Assembly (NCBI GenBank): GCA_964586395.1
Contig: CAZPGP010000007.1
Span: forward strand, 1 to 54,030
Source of the DNA: DATEFF01 sp964586395
GTDB lineage: Bacteria > Patescibacteriota > Saccharimonadia > Saccharimonadales > EFPC-124
Direction of reading: 5' to 3'
Length of the DNA: 54,030 bases
Below the pieces are notes generated by a model. It was not told the origin of the DNA. It was given only the letters and a program-made list of their open reading frames with translations, and did no database searches. Positions 46,959 through 54,009 of this stretch are shown here, one piece after another. Both the position numbers and the translations under genes were made by a program. The stretch's first letter is position 1, and the number at the start of each line of letters is the position of its first letter.

Positions 46959-49436
46959 ATGTTACCACAGGGTGACTTTACCGAATTTTTGAATCATCTT
47001 ACTGATAACGCTCGTTCGAGTTTGCAACATGCCGATGGCATCGCGCGCAGCCTCGGCTCTGCTTATATTGGAACTGAACATATTCTCTTGGGCGTATTGA
47101 GCCAGGATAGTTCTGTGGGCGCAAAATTGCTCGCGACCGTCGGTGTGACCTTGGACCGCGCCCGTTTGGCTTTGAACCTGACGCCTCGCGCTTTGGTGGT
47201 GAGCACCGGCGCAAAGGGCTTGAGCGAAACGGCTAAGTTGACGCTCAAGCTCAGCTGGGATGTTGCGCAGGAGTTTAACCAAGACTACTGCGGGACCGAA
47301 CACATTCTCTATAGCATCCTAAATCAAAAGAACGCGCGCGCGACCGTCTTGCTTCGTGACATGAACGTCAATATCGACGAATTGATGACCGAGATCGAGC
47401 AATACCTGAACCGTCAGTCATACGAATATGATAGTGCCAATGAAGGTTCGACCCGAACTGCGCGCAAGCGTCGACCGAAGACAGCGTTGGATTTCTTTGG
47501 TATGGACCTTACCGAGAAGGCGCGCAATGGTGAGCTTGACCCAGTTGTTGGTCGCGAGCGACAGATTCGTCGCATGGTGACTATTTTGGGGCGACGCACC
47601 AAGAACAATCCGGTTTTGATGGGCGAGCCTGGCGTTGGTAAGACCGCAATCGTTGAAGGTTTGGCTCAGCGCATTGTTGCAGAGGAGGTTCCGGAACATC
47701 TGCTCGACAAGCGAGTCTACACACTCGACCTGGCTGGTATGATCGCTGGTACGAAGTATCGCGGTGAGTTCGAGGAGCGCTTGAAGAAGCTGATTGACGA
47801 GTTGGTTAACGACAAGAGTGTCATTGTCTTCATCGACGAGCTACACCTGCTAGTTGGCGCTGGTGCTGCCGAGGGTGCGATTGACGCTGCAAACATGCTG
47901 AAGCCTGCGCTGGCACGTGGTCAAATCCGCTTGATCGGCGCGACCACCATCGACGAATACCAGAAACACATCGAGAAAGATGCCGCGCTGGAGCGTCGAT
48001 TCCAGACCGTTATGGTCGAAGAGCCATCGGTTAAAGAGTCCGTGGCTATCCTGCGTGGACTCAAGAAGCACTATGAGGGTCACCACGGTGTCGAAGTCGC
48101 CGACGAAGTCATTTCTGACATTGCCAACCTGGCTAAACGCTACATCAACGATCGCTACATGCCTGACAAAGCCATCGACGTCCTCGATGAAACCGCATCG
48201 CAGGTGAAGGTCGAGCGCGGCAAGAGTCCGATCGAAGTCCGCAAATTAACCCGCGAGCTAAAAGCCGTAACCGACCGCATGGAAGAAGCCGTCGAAGCCG
48301 AAGACTACGAGCGTGCCGCGCAGTACAAGACGCGCATGAGCCAAATCAACGCCAAGCTCAGCGAGCTCCGAGCAGACAAGAATTCCAAGCAGAAACTGGT
48401 CGTCACCTCTGAAGACGTTGCACATACCATCGCTCAGATGACCGGCGTGCCCGTCCAGAAGGTCATTAAGGCAGAGGCTAAGTACCTGCTAAGCCTCGAG
48501 AAACATCTAGGCAAGCACATCATCGGGCAGACTGACGCTATTCAGGCAGTCAGTCGCGCGATCCGGCGCAATCGCTCCGGCATTGCCGACGAGCGCCGTC
48601 CGATCGGCTCATTCATCTTCATGGGGCCAACCGGTGTGGGCAAAACCGAGCTTGCGCGAGTTCTGGCTCGTGAAGTCCTTGGTAGCGAGGACGCAATGAT
48701 CAAGATCGACATGAGTGAGTTCAGCGAGCGGCACACAACAGCACGACTTGTGGGCGCGCCTGCCGGTTACGTTGGCTACGACGAAGGTGGCCAGCTGACC
48801 GATAAGGTTCGCCGCCAACCATATAGTCTGGTCTTGTTTGACGAGATCGAGAAAGCTCACCCAGAAGTCCTGAACATGCTCCTCCAGATCATGGAAGACG
48901 GCACGCTCACCGATGCCAAGGGTCGCAAGATCGACTTTACCAACACCATCATCATCCTCACGAGCAACCTTGGCGCCGAGAAGATGCAGAAGGAGGCCTC
49001 GCTTGGGTTCCGCGCCAACACAAACCTCGAGTTGGGTGAACTCAGCAGCGTCCACCAGCAGAACCGCGAGGCTGCGACCGAGGAACTCAAGAGCTACATG
49101 CGACCAGAGTTGCTGAACCGCCTAGACAAGATTATCGTGTTCAAGGCGCTCACCAAGCAAGAGGCCAACAAGATTCTCGACCTTCAGCTCAATGAGCTCA
49201 GCAAGCGCCTGGCCCGTAAGGGAATTGGCGTTAGTCTGCAGGCTGCAGCTAAGCGAATCCTGCTCGATAAGGGCTACGATGCCGCCAACGGTGTGCGTCC
49301 GCTGCGCCGTATCATTCAGGATATGATTGAGGACGAAATTGCTGATGGTTTGCTAGACGAACGCTACGCCAAAGGTGATATCATAAAGGTATCAACTAGC
49401 AAAGGCGAGTTGGTCTTCACGCCAACGTCCGGGTAA
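46959..49436 (+). CDS. clpC: AAA+ chaperone ClpC
   Basis: An 825-residue Clp ATPase. Two N-terminal repeats (about 1-145) bind substrates. D1 has GEPGVGKT, a UVR-type linker (EAVEAEDYERAAQYKTRM) marks ClpC rather than ClpA, and D2 has GPTGVGKTE. It unfolds proteins for ClpP, which is not in the window. A CIRCE operator precedes the gene, so HrcA control is expected. The ATG lies 6 nt from a second -10 box. Confidence 0.95.
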   Translation: MLPQGDFTEFLNHLTDNARSSLQHADGIARSLGSAYIGTEHILLGVLSQDSSVGAKLLATVGVTLDRARLALNLTPRALVVSTGAKGLSETAKLTLKLSWDVAQEFNQDYCGTEHILYSILNQKNARATVLLRDMNVNIDELMTEIEQYLNRQSYEYDSANEGSTRTARKRRPKTALDFFGMDLTEKARNGELDPVVGRERQIRRMVTILGRRTKNNPVLMGEPGVGKTAIVEGLAQRIVAEEVPEHLLDKRVYTLDLAGMIAGTKYRGEFEERLKKLIDELVNDKSVIVFIDELHLLVGAGAAEGAIDAANMLKPALARGQIRLIGATTIDEYQKHIEKDAALERRFQTVMVEEPSVKESVAILRGLKKHYEGHHGVEVADEVISDIANLAKRYINDRYMPDKAIDVLDETASQVKVERGKSPIEVRKLTRELKAVTDRMEEAVEAEDYERAAQYKTRMSQINAKLSELRADKNSKQKLVVTSEDVAHTIAQMTGVPVQKVIKAEAKYLLSLEKHLGKHIIGQTDAIQAVSRAIRRNRSGIADERRPIGSFIFMGPTGVGKTELARVLAREVLGSEDAMIKIDMSEFSERHTTARLVGAPAGYVGYDEGGQLTDKVRRQPYSLVLFDEIEKAHPEVLNMLLQIMEDGTLTDAKGRKIDFTNTIIILTSNLGAEKMQKEASLGFRANTNLELGELSSVHQQNREAATEELKSYMRPELLNRLDKIIVFKALTKQEANKILDLQLNELSKRLARKGIGVSLQAAAKRILLDKGYDAANGVRPLRRIIQDMIEDEIADGLLDERYAKGDIIKVSTSKGELVFTPTSG

Positions 49437-49455
49437 AACTTAGGGTAAAACACCA

Positions 49456-50430
49456 GTGAAAAACAGCTTCGGCAAATCCTTTATCAAATTTGTCCTCGTT
49501 GTTGTATTTGTCGTCGGAGCCGCCTGGGTGATCATGAATCGCCAGGCGGTTATTGATTGGGCTCGACTCATAACCTATACGCCAAATGCGGAAGTGAAGG
49601 CGTTAGCGGACAATACGCAGCTTGAGCAGCGCGCACGCGATCTCTTCTACGCATCAGATCCGCAAGTTCAGGATAGTGCGACGTTTAACGCTTCGTGTTC
49701 TTCAAACGAGCAGACTATCGTACTGGGTTGCTACAAAGCCCAGCGGATCTATCTGTTCAACATTAAGGACGAACGTTTCAACGGTATAAAGGAAGTAACT
49801 GCCGCGCACGAAATGCTGCATGCCGCCTACGAGCGTATGGATGAGACCGCGCGGCGCAAAGTTGACGCCATGCTGCAGCCGCTCGTGGAAAACATGAAAG
49901 ATCCGCGACTTTTGGAACTGGTGGAGTTGTACAACAGGACCGAGCCGGGTGAGCTATATAACGAAATGCATTCCATACTTGGCACGGAAGCAGCCGAGCT
50001 AACACCAGAGCTCGAGACTTACTACAAGCAATATTTCAAGGATCGAAGCGTTGTTGTGCGCTATGCCGGTCAGTACCAGGCGATCTTTACTGAATCGAAG
50101 AATAAGATTGAAGATTACGACCGCCAGTTAAGCGGCCTCAAGCCCCAGATTGACCAAAACAACAGTACTCTGCAGCGCATGCAGGGCGAGCTAGAGTCGC
50201 AGAATAATCAGCTGAATCAGTATCGATCACGGAATCAGATATCACAGTACAATCAACTCGTACCAAGCTATAACGCCGAAGTTGCTGAGTTCAACGAGCT
50301 CATAGAGACGACGCGCGGACTCGTCAGCAGTTACAACAAGTTGGTTGAGGAACGCAATAACCAGGTTGCGGCCCAGACTAATCTCTACGACAGCATCAAT
50401 AGTAACTACCAGCCTGCTACTAAGAATTAA
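49456..50430 (+). CDS. Membrane-anchored metalloprotease-like protein with coiled coil
   Basis: A 324-residue protein of unknown family. One N-terminal helix (about 10-27) points the rest outside. A domain of about 60-200 carries TAAHEMLHAAYERM, an HExxH zinc motif (H118, E119, H122), and a nearby pair of cysteines (C81, C92). From about 215 the protein is a Q/N-rich coiled coil (QLSGLKPQIDQNNSTLQRM). The GTG start follows clpC by 19 nt. It may cut surface or host proteins; this is inference. Confidence 0.8.
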   Translation: MKNSFGKSFIKFVLVVVFVVGAAWVIMNRQAVIDWARLITYTPNAEVKALADNTQLEQRARDLFYASDPQVQDSATFNASCSSNEQTIVLGCYKAQRIYLFNIKDERFNGIKEVTAAHEMLHAAYERMDETARRKVDAMLQPLVENMKDPRLLELVELYNRTEPGELYNEMHSILGTEAAELTPELETYYKQYFKDRSVVVRYAGQYQAIFTESKNKIEDYDRQLSGLKPQIDQNNSTLQRMQGELESQNNQLNQYRSRNQISQYNQLVPSYNAEVAEFNELIETTRGLVSSYNKLVEERNNQVAAQTNLYDSINSNYQPATKN

Positions 50431-50447
50431 ATAAGTTCGTGTTTCGG

Positions 50448-50481
50448 TAGGCTGGGGCGCTCGTGTGAGCGCCCCAGCCTA
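50448..50481 (-). terminator. 3' hairpin of c21
   Basis: TAGGCTGGGGCGCTC (50448-50462) pairs perfectly with 50467-50481, 15 bp and a 4-nt loop. Box GAACTTATTTAATTC follows in the minus direction (50424-50438). Confidence 0.7.
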
Positions 50482-50501
50482 CATGGTGCTGGCGACTTGC
50501 G

Positions 50502-50873
50502 TCAGTTGTCGCCTCCGCGATCCGCATTGATGCGGTAGGGGTAGAAGCGACGATCGCTCAGGCTCGGACGGGAGCATGCGTACAGACGCTCTCCTACGAG
50601 CCCAGCCTCGCCCAGAACCTTCGACCCTGCCGGACCTCCGGTGCCGAACACACGAAGTCTCAGCAGGTGTCCGAACGTGAGGCGCCTTCCGGCCAACCTG
50701 ACACAGATCCGAAGCTTGTCGACGTAGTCGCTCAGCTCGTCCTCGGTCAGGGTGCCGTTGTTGGGAACCGGCGGAATGTTGATCTTGCGGAGTCCCCGCC
50801 CGACCGCGATTCCGATCCTTGGCCCAACCCAGGCAACATGGGTTACCTGGTACATTCTCACTGTTCTTGCCAC
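50502..50873 (-). CDS. Cassette gene c21: uncharacterised basic 123-aa protein, paralogue of c22
   Basis: Unrecognised. It shares with c22 the order YQVTHVAWVGP, IPPVPN, LTEDELSDYVDKLRIC, LRVFGTG, KVLGEAGLVGERLY and RFYPY, so the family has conserved tyrosines and a D-Y-V-D core. The GTG start at 50873 is conserved in both, with GGAG 7 nt upstream. The leader carries a hairpin with a 4-nt GNRA-type loop (50897-50912). Promoter TTGATT-17-TATAAT at 50937-50965. It came about by tandem duplication with c22; the c21 protein has a longer C-terminus. Confidence 0.75.
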   Translation of the reverse strand: MARTVRMYQVTHVAWVGPRIGIAVGRGLRKINIPPVPNNGTLTEDELSDYVDKLRICVRLAGRRLTFGHLLRLRVFGTGGPAGSKVLGEAGLVGERLYACSRPSLSDRRFYPYRINADRGGDN

Positions 50874-50896
50874 AAGGTGCTCCGGATATATGTAGC

Positions 50897-50912
50897 CTCC
50901 GCTTGCGCAGAG
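50897..50912 (-). other. c21 leader stem-loop
   Basis: Minus-strand CTCTGC-GCAA-GCGGAG: 6 bp with a T-G pair and a GNRA loop. The c22 leader has CTCCGC-GTGA-GCGGAG at the same place. Confidence 0.5.
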
Positions 50913-50936
50913 AAAGCATGATAAGCCAGACTTGAG

Positions 50937-50965
50937 ATTATAACATCATTACGTAATTTAATCAA
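50937..50965 (-). promoter_or_regulatory. Promoter of c21
   Basis: -35 TTGATT (50960-50965), 17-bp spacer, -10 TATAAT (50937-50942) preceded by TGT. Confidence 0.7.
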
Positions 50966-51000
50966 GGCTTGCGTCAAGCCTCGCCCTGATACGATGGGGT

Positions 51001-51057
51001 ATGCCGAAAAAGCCAGCCAGTTCGTTTAAGAAATTAAATAAGTTCATTGTTCGGTAG
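51001..51057 (+). pseudogene. Truncated copy of the radA start
   Basis: An 18-codon ORF beginning MPKKPASSF, like radA MPKKPTSQF at 51591, then running into the next duplicated unit and a stop. The upstream TGA-TACGAT matches the radA extended -10 (TGT-TACAAT). It is the right edge of the left duplication unit. Confidence 0.75.
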
Positions 51058-51058
51058 G

Positions 51059-51082
51059 TGGGGCGCTCGTGTGAGCGCCCCA
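51059..51082 (-). terminator. 3' hairpin of c22
   Basis: TGGGGCGCTC (51059-51068) pairs with 51073-51082, 10 bp, GTGT loop; box GAACTTATTTAATTT follows (51031-51045, minus). Confidence 0.65.
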
Positions 51083-51130
51083 GCCTACGTGTGCCGGCGG
51101 CTTGTAGTTCTCGCCTCCTGGTCGGTCCGC

Positions 51131-51463
51131 TCAGAAGTAGGGATAGAAGCGGTAGTCGTCCAGTCTCGGGCGAGAACGTCCGTAGAGACGCCCTCCCCTG
51201 AAACCGGCCTCACCCAGGACCTTCGTTCCCTCCACGCGGCTTCCGGTGCCGATGACGCGAAGCTTCATCCGACGTCCGAAGACAGAGCTTCTCAGAGCTG
51301 CTCTGATGCAGATGCGAAGGAGGTCGACGTAGTCGCTCAACCCGTCTTCGGTTATGACGCCGTTGGGAACGGGGGGAATCCTGATCTCACTCAGTTTGCG
51401 CTTGGTCATCGGCCCTGTCCAGACAACTCGGGTTATCTGGTAGGTTCTCGCCGGTATTGCCAC
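51131..51463 (-). CDS. Cassette gene c22: uncharacterised basic 110-aa protein, paralogue of c21
   Basis: Unrecognised, with the same conserved blocks as c21: YQITRVVWTGP, IPPVPNG, LSDYVDLLRIC, LRVIGTG, KVLGEAGFRGGRLY and RFYPYF. The GTG start with GGAG is conserved. The leader hairpin is CTCCGC-GTGA-GCGGAG (51486-51501). The promoter is TTGATT-16-TATAAT (51524-51551). It is divergent from radA, and its -35 region lies 25 nt from the radA -10 box. Confidence 0.75.
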   Translation of the reverse strand: MAIPARTYQITRVVWTGPMTKRKLSEIRIPPVPNGVITEDGLSDYVDLLRICIRAALRSSVFGRRMKLRVIGTGSRVEGTKVLGEAGFRGGRLYGRSRPRLDDYRFYPYF

Positions 51464-51523
51464 AACGTGCTCCAGATATGGTAGCCTCCGCTCACGCGGA
51501 GAAAGCAGGGCAAAACAAACGAG

Positions 51524-51551
51524 ATTATAGCATGCCTACATATTTAATCAA
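51524..51551 (-). promoter_or_regulatory. Promoter of c22
   Basis: -35 TTGATT (51546-51551), 16-bp spacer, -10 TATAAT (51524-51529) preceded by TGC. Confidence 0.65.
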
Positions 51552-51572
51552 GGTTTTATCAAAGCCTCGCCC

Positions 51573-51581
51573 TGTTACAAT
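51573..51581 (+). promoter_or_regulatory. Extended -10 of radA
   Basis: TGT-TACAAT ends 9 nt before the ATG at 51591. A GGAG lies between them, so a very short leader is also possible. Confidence 0.55.
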
Positions 51582-51590
51582 GGAGAAACA

Positions 51591-52940
51591 ATGCCGAAGA
51601 AACCAACTAGTCAGTTCGTCTGCCAACAATGTAGTGCCAGCTTTACCAAATGGGCGGGCCGCTGCGAGAATTGCGGCGCGTGGAATAGCCTCGTAGAGCA
51701 AGCTGCACCGACCGGTTCAACCGTTGTGGCCACAAGTAAGGGTCGCCCCCTAGATGCAAAGCCAATCACTGAAGTTGAAGCTAGTAGCGCCAACGGGCGC
51801 ATCACAACCGGCATGAATGATGTCGATGCAGTATTGGGCGGTGGAATTGTGCCAGCTAGCGTCGTTCTGATCGCTGGTCAGCCGGGGATTGGTAAGTCTA
51901 CGGTACTGATGCAAATCGCTCACGAGGTCAGTAAAGACCGAAAAGTGCTCTATGTGAGTGGTGAGGAATCTGCTGGGCAGGTTAAGGTGCGTGCTGACCG
52001 TTTAGGCGCAGAGCATGTGAACCTACATCTAGCGTCGTCTACCTCCGCCGACGACATTGCTGCCACGATCGCCGCTAACACGTACGAGTTGGTCATTGTC
52101 GACTCTATCCAGACACTGGTGATGAACGACATCGCTTCTGCCGCCGGTAGCGTGAGCCAGATTACGAATTCATCGAACCTTCTGACGCAGGCGGCCAAGC
52201 GCACTGATACGGCGCTTATCATCGTCGGGCACGTGACCAAGGAGGGTAGTATTGCTGGGCCGAAGATCCTAGAACACATGGTTGACGTGGTCGTGAACCT
52301 GGAAGGCGACCGTTACGGAGGCTTCAAAATGCTGCGTGCGATCAAGAATCGCTACGGTTCAACCAGCGAGGTTGGTATCTTTGAGATGGACGACAGCGGG
52401 TTGAGGCCTGTCGAGAATCCGTCAGCCGCCCTGCTGGAGGAGCGAACGACCGGTGACGGAGCAGTTATTTTTGCTACTATGGAGGGTAATCGACCTCTGT
52501 TGGTGGAGATACAGGCTCTTGTAAATAAGACGCATTTCGGGTATCCTAAGCGCACGGCATCAGGATTTGACCTGAATAGGCTGAATGTTCTAGTCGCTGT
52601 ACTCGAGCGCAGAACGAAGTTGAACTTATCAGATAGCGATATCTATATCAACGTTGTCGGAGGGATAAAGTTACAAGACCCCGCAGCGGACTTGGCAGTA
52701 TGTATGGCCATAGCCTCAGCTAGCAAGGAAATGCAGCTCGACCCTAAATCAGTCGTCTTTGGTGAGGTAGGACTCAGTGGTGAAATTCGCTCAGTCACTC
52801 ACACGGATCGACGAACGGCAGAAGCCAAAAAACTAGGCTTCACATACGCTATCGGACCAAAGAGTTCGACAAAGACATCATTTCTCAAGCCTACCGCGTC
52901 AATGCGCGATGCCCTCAATACTTATTTACAAAAGACGTGA
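51591..52940 (+). CDS. radA: DNA repair protein RadA
   Basis: A 449-residue RadA, the branch-migration helicase of recombination. The N-terminal zinc finger uses C11, C14, C25 and C28. The RecA-like core has Walker A GQPGIGKST (96-104) and the RadA-specific KNRYGST motif. The C-terminal Lon-like domain starts near 280. The first nine codons and the promoter exist in a second, truncated copy at 51001. Confidence 0.96.
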   Translation: MPKKPTSQFVCQQCSASFTKWAGRCENCGAWNSLVEQAAPTGSTVVATSKGRPLDAKPITEVEASSANGRITTGMNDVDAVLGGGIVPASVVLIAGQPGIGKSTVLMQIAHEVSKDRKVLYVSGEESAGQVKVRADRLGAEHVNLHLASSTSADDIAATIAANTYELVIVDSIQTLVMNDIASAAGSVSQITNSSNLLTQAAKRTDTALIIVGHVTKEGSIAGPKILEHMVDVVVNLEGDRYGGFKMLRAIKNRYGSTSEVGIFEMDDSGLRPVENPSAALLEERTTGDGAVIFATMEGNRPLLVEIQALVNKTHFGYPKRTASGFDLNRLNVLVAVLERRTKLNLSDSDIYINVVGGIKLQDPAADLAVCMAIASASKEMQLDPKSVVFGEVGLSGEIRSVTHTDRRTAEAKKLGFTYAIGPKSSTKTSFLKPTASMRDALNTYLQKT

Positions 52941-52946
52941 TATACA
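52938..52946 (+). promoter_or_regulatory. Extended -10 of the PIN-TRAM gene
   Basis: TGA-TATACA overlaps the radA stop and ends 6 nt before the ATG at 52953. Confidence 0.5.
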
Positions 52947-52952
52947 TAGTCT

Positions 52953-53957
52953 ATGACACATGACACACGTCAGGAGAATCAAAACAATATGAACCCATTT
53001 AGACGTCGTTCTGACCAGACGCAGGCATCTGTAGTGCTGGATACAAGCGGTATTATCGACGGCCGCATCATCGAGATCGCCCGTGCAGGATTTGTGCCAC
53101 AGAATGTTGTGGTGCCTCAATTCGTGATCGCTGAACTTCAGTTCTTGGCTGATCACGGCGACACGCACAAGCGTGAACGTGCTCGCTATGGCCTAGACAT
53201 TATCCGGGAGTTGCAGGACGTTCGACGCGTCGAAGTTAGTATCTCTCGTGAGAAGTTCGAGAGCATCCGCGAAGTCGACGACAAGCTAGTCGCCTTGGCT
53301 AAACAGGAGGGCGCGTTCCTTTACACGACAGATTTCAACCTGAACAAGGTCGCGCAGATCGAAGGCGTGAACGTACTGAACGTGAACGAACTCGCACACG
53401 CGTTGCGACCAAACTTGCTCCCAGGTGAGCGTGTTAGTATCAAGTTGACTCAGGTTGGCCAGGACAAGACTCAGGGTGTCGGCTACCTTGGCGACGGCAC
53501 TATGGTCGTCGTAGAACAAGCCAGCCGCTATGTTGGTCAGCAAGTTCAAGCTACCTGCACTCGCATTCTGCAGACGCAGGCCGGCAAGATGATGTTTGCA
53601 ACACTCGCTAACGCTCCAGCTCCACAGGAGCCACGTGTTCGAGAGCAGAAGCCGCAGCAGCCAGCAGAGCAGGCTCAAGCGCCTCAGAAGCAGGCTAGTG
53701 AAGGCACAAGCCGACGCCGACGTGGCAGCCGTGGTGGCCAGAACCGTTCGGCCGAGAAGCCACAGGCCCAAGCTCAGCCACAAACACAACAGCCAGCCGC
53801 TGCTCAGCAGAAGCCTGCTCGTCAGCAACCTCAGCGCCAGCCAAAGCCACAGCAGTCAGCTGTAGCTAAGCCTGCGCAGCGCCGAGCGCCAAACAAGCGT
53901 CGCATCTCACCAGAAGATTCACTCTTGGCTACACTGAGCGAACTCGACAACAAATAG
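52953..53957 (+). CDS. PIN-TRAM domain protein with Q/P-rich tail
   Basis: A 334-residue protein. The PIN domain (about 25-140) has SVVLDTSGIIDGR with D30 as the first acidic ligand, and DDKLVALA and TTDFNLNK later; PIN domains are Mg2+-dependent RNases. TRAM follows (about 155-220, RNA binding). The last 110 residues are low-complexity Q, P, A and R. The N-terminal membrane helices of the YacL type are missing. The ATG at 52953 fits a -10 box 6 nt upstream; ATG 52989 after AGGAG is an alternative. Confidence 0.88.
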   Translation: MTHDTRQENQNNMNPFRRRSDQTQASVVLDTSGIIDGRIIEIARAGFVPQNVVVPQFVIAELQFLADHGDTHKRERARYGLDIIRELQDVRRVEVSISREKFESIREVDDKLVALAKQEGAFLYTTDFNLNKVAQIEGVNVLNVNELAHALRPNLLPGERVSIKLTQVGQDKTQGVGYLGDGTMVVVEQASRYVGQQVQATCTRILQTQAGKMMFATLANAPAPQEPRVREQKPQQPAEQAQAPQKQASEGTSRRRRGSRGGQNRSAEKPQAQAQPQTQQPAAAQQKPARQQPQRQPKPQQSAVAKPAQRRAPNKRRISPEDSLLATLSELDNK

Positions 53958-53983
53958 ATAGATCCTTATCAAAGGAAGCCCGA

Positions 53984-54009
53984 AGGCCGCTAGAGAAATC
54001 TAGCGGCCT
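53984..54009 (+). terminator. Terminator of the PIN-TRAM gene
   Basis: AGGCCGCTAGA (53984-53994) pairs perfectly with 53999-54009 (11 bp, GAAA loop), followed by GTTGTTG. Confidence 0.75.

Larger units (their letters stand above)
50424..51030. repeat. Tandem duplication, left unit (c21 and 5' end of radA)
   Basis: Runs from the end of the metalloprotease-like gene through the c21 hairpin, gene, leader and promoter, to a truncated copy of the radA start. The right unit is 51031 to about 51620. The copies are clearly homologous but diverged. Confidence 0.8.
51031..51620. repeat. Tandem duplication, right unit (c22 and 5' end of radA)
   Basis: Begins AAATTAAATAAGTTC, as the left unit begins at 50424, and continues through c22 to the intact radA start. 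The right edge is approximate. Confidence 0.75.

Noticed and set aside
654..51082. Cassette hairpins as integron attC sites
   Set aside because: The genes have their own promoters, lie in both orientations and far apart, the hairpins share no core sequence, and no integron integrase is seen.
723..51463. Cassettes as one degraded prophage
   Set aside because: They are spread singly between housekeeping genes, and no integrase, terminase, portal, capsid or lysis gene is present.
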